From positions 1-13,759 of the forward strand of contig DKTR01000142.1 in the NCBI GenBank assembly GCA_002473385.1: a stretch of DNA of 13,759 nucleotides, given 5' to 3'. The notes below the pieces were generated by a model. It was not told where the DNA came from, made no database searches, and saw only the letters and a program-made list of their open reading frames with translations. The position numbers and the translations under genes were made by a program. Numbering within the stretch: the stretch's first letter is position 1; each line of letters starts with the position of its first letter. Source of the DNA: Lachnospiraceae bacterium UBA7225 (lineage in GTDB: Bacteria > Bacillota > Clostridia > Lachnospirales > Lachnospiraceae). Below, in pieces: positions 13,371 to 13,759 of this stretch.

Positions 13371-13474
13371 ATATTCGGTAGAGCGCGGGAGAATGTGCAA
13401 AGGTTCCTGCACAGCCGAACCGGAAGGAAGAGGAGTAGCTCACCACTTCATTCCGGGAAAGAGAAAAAAGGAGG
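13371..13474 (+). ncRNA. Folded 5' leader of the lipoprotein mRNA, class unknown
   Basis: Several helices can form together. TTCGGT (13374-13379) pairs with GCCGAA (13414-13419), with one G-U. TGTGCA (13394-13399) pairs with TGCACA (13408-13413). CCGGAA (13420-13425) pairs with TTCCGG (13451-13456). Inside the last, GAAG (13427-13430) pairs with CTTC (13446-13449). The loop sequence GGTTC (13402-13406) is also complementary to GAACC (13417-13421), so a pseudoknot or switch between two folds is possible. No terminator hairpin follows, so any control would act on translation or stability. I could not match it to a riboswitch class that I know. Confidence 0.45.
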
Positions 13475-13483
13475 ATGAAAGTT

Positions 13484-13759
13484 TTGAAGAGAAAGAAAGT
13501 GTTATCACTGCTGCTGGCTTCGACCATGGCTCTGAGCCTTACCGCATGCGGAAACTCCGGCTCCCAGAAGAAGGCGGAAACGACCGCTGCAACTGAGAAA
13601 GAAACTGAGGCTGTGACTGAGAAGAAGACAGAGGCAGCAGAAACAGAAGCTGCAGAGACAGAGGCAGCAGAAACAGAAGCTGCAGAGACAGAAGCCGCAG
13701 AAACGGAAGCGGTGACAGAGGCAGAAACTGCAGCGGCAGATCCGTATAAGGCAGCAGAT
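13484..13759 (+). CDS. Lipoprotein with Ala/Glu/Thr-rich linker, possibly a solute-binding protein (3' end outside window)
   Basis: Only the N-terminus is visible. A basic start (KRKK), a hydrophobic core (VLSLLLASTMALSL) and a lipobox LTAC followed by G mark a lipid-anchored exported protein; the Cys codon is at 13547-13549. Next comes a low-complexity linker of TEAAE units, then DPYKAAD at the window edge. Such leaders are typical of ABC-transporter solute-binding lipoproteins in Lachnospiraceae, but the binding domain is not in view. Start choice: the ATG at 13475 directly abuts GGAGG (13470-13474) with no spacing, whereas the TTG at 13484 lies 9 bases after it and gives a standard signal peptide. 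TTG is preferred; the ATG would add three residues. The frame is open to the last base. Confidence 0.8.
   Translation, partial: MKRKKVLSLLLASTMALSLTACGNSGSQKKAETTAATEKETEAVTEKKTEAAETEAAETEAAETEAAETEAAETEAVTEAETAAADPYKAAD
13631..13690 (+). repeat. Two exact 30-bp tandem repeats in the lipoprotein linker
   Basis: Bases 13631-13660 are repeated without change at 13661-13690, and a diverged third copy follows. Each unit encodes ten residues (EAAETEAAET). The repeat keeps the frame, so linker length can vary by slippage or recombination. Confidence 0.9.

Noticed and set aside
13371..13474. Assignment of the lipoprotein leader as a ydaO (c-di-AMP) or glutamine riboswitch
   Set aside because: Short stretches such as CCGAACCGGAAGGAA are reminiscent, but the other conserved blocks of those classes are missing. 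Left as unknown pending a covariance-model search.
13393..13596. 67-residue ORF across the lipoprotein start
   Set aside because: It lies in another frame than the lipoprotein, begins inside the folded leader, has no ribosome binding site and resembles no protein I know.

Overview
The window looks like a chromosomal stretch of a Clostridia-class Firmicute, most likely a Lachnospiraceae-type gut anaerobe. This rests on strong AGGAGG-type ribosome binding sites, moderate GC content, a YesMN-type two-component pair, a GHKL/LytTR two-component pair, an Rpn-family nuclease, and a lipoprotein with an Ala/Glu/Thr-rich linker. The assignment is inference; no rRNA or tRNA is present. I see no insertion sequence, CRISPR array or prophage gene.

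Layout. (1) 1-3013, plus strand: the 3' part of a YesM-type sensor kinase, a short YesN-type AraC response regulator, and a cytoplasmic GH30 glycosidase, apparently one operon. (2) 3065-4621, minus strand: an ABC-F ATPase with its own promoter. (3) 4640-5993, plus strand: an accessory-looking island. A perfect consensus promoter drives a structured leader of about 120 nt and an Rpn PD-(D/E)XK nuclease. Inside that gene, in frame, lies a second well-placed translation start for a 66-residue C-terminal product with a four-residue tandem repeat. This matches the architecture described for Rpn toxin/antitoxin genes-within-genes. A 15-bp perfect hairpin follows. (4) 5994-9429, minus strand: a four-gene operon (membrane-anchored MerR regulator, YbjQ-family protein, ABC ATPase, ABC-2-type permease) behind a textbook MerR promoter with a 19-bp spacer and a dyad operator. 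(5) 9536-13240, plus strand: tatD, rsmA (ksgA), a LytTR response regulator and a GHKL histidine kinase, tightly packed and overlapping. (6) 13241-13759: an intergenic region with a hairpin, a LytTR-type direct repeat, an extended -10 promoter and a folded 5' leader, followed by the start of a lipoprotein gene that runs off the window.

How the parts work together: the first pair probably senses an extracellular signal and controls sugar-uptake and glycosidase genes. The MerR operon looks like a self-activating efflux module. The LytTR pair may activate the lipoprotein gene just downstream through the direct repeat. The most interesting features are the Rpn gene with its internal start and structured leader, and the LytTR-site plus folded-leader arrangement at the right edge.
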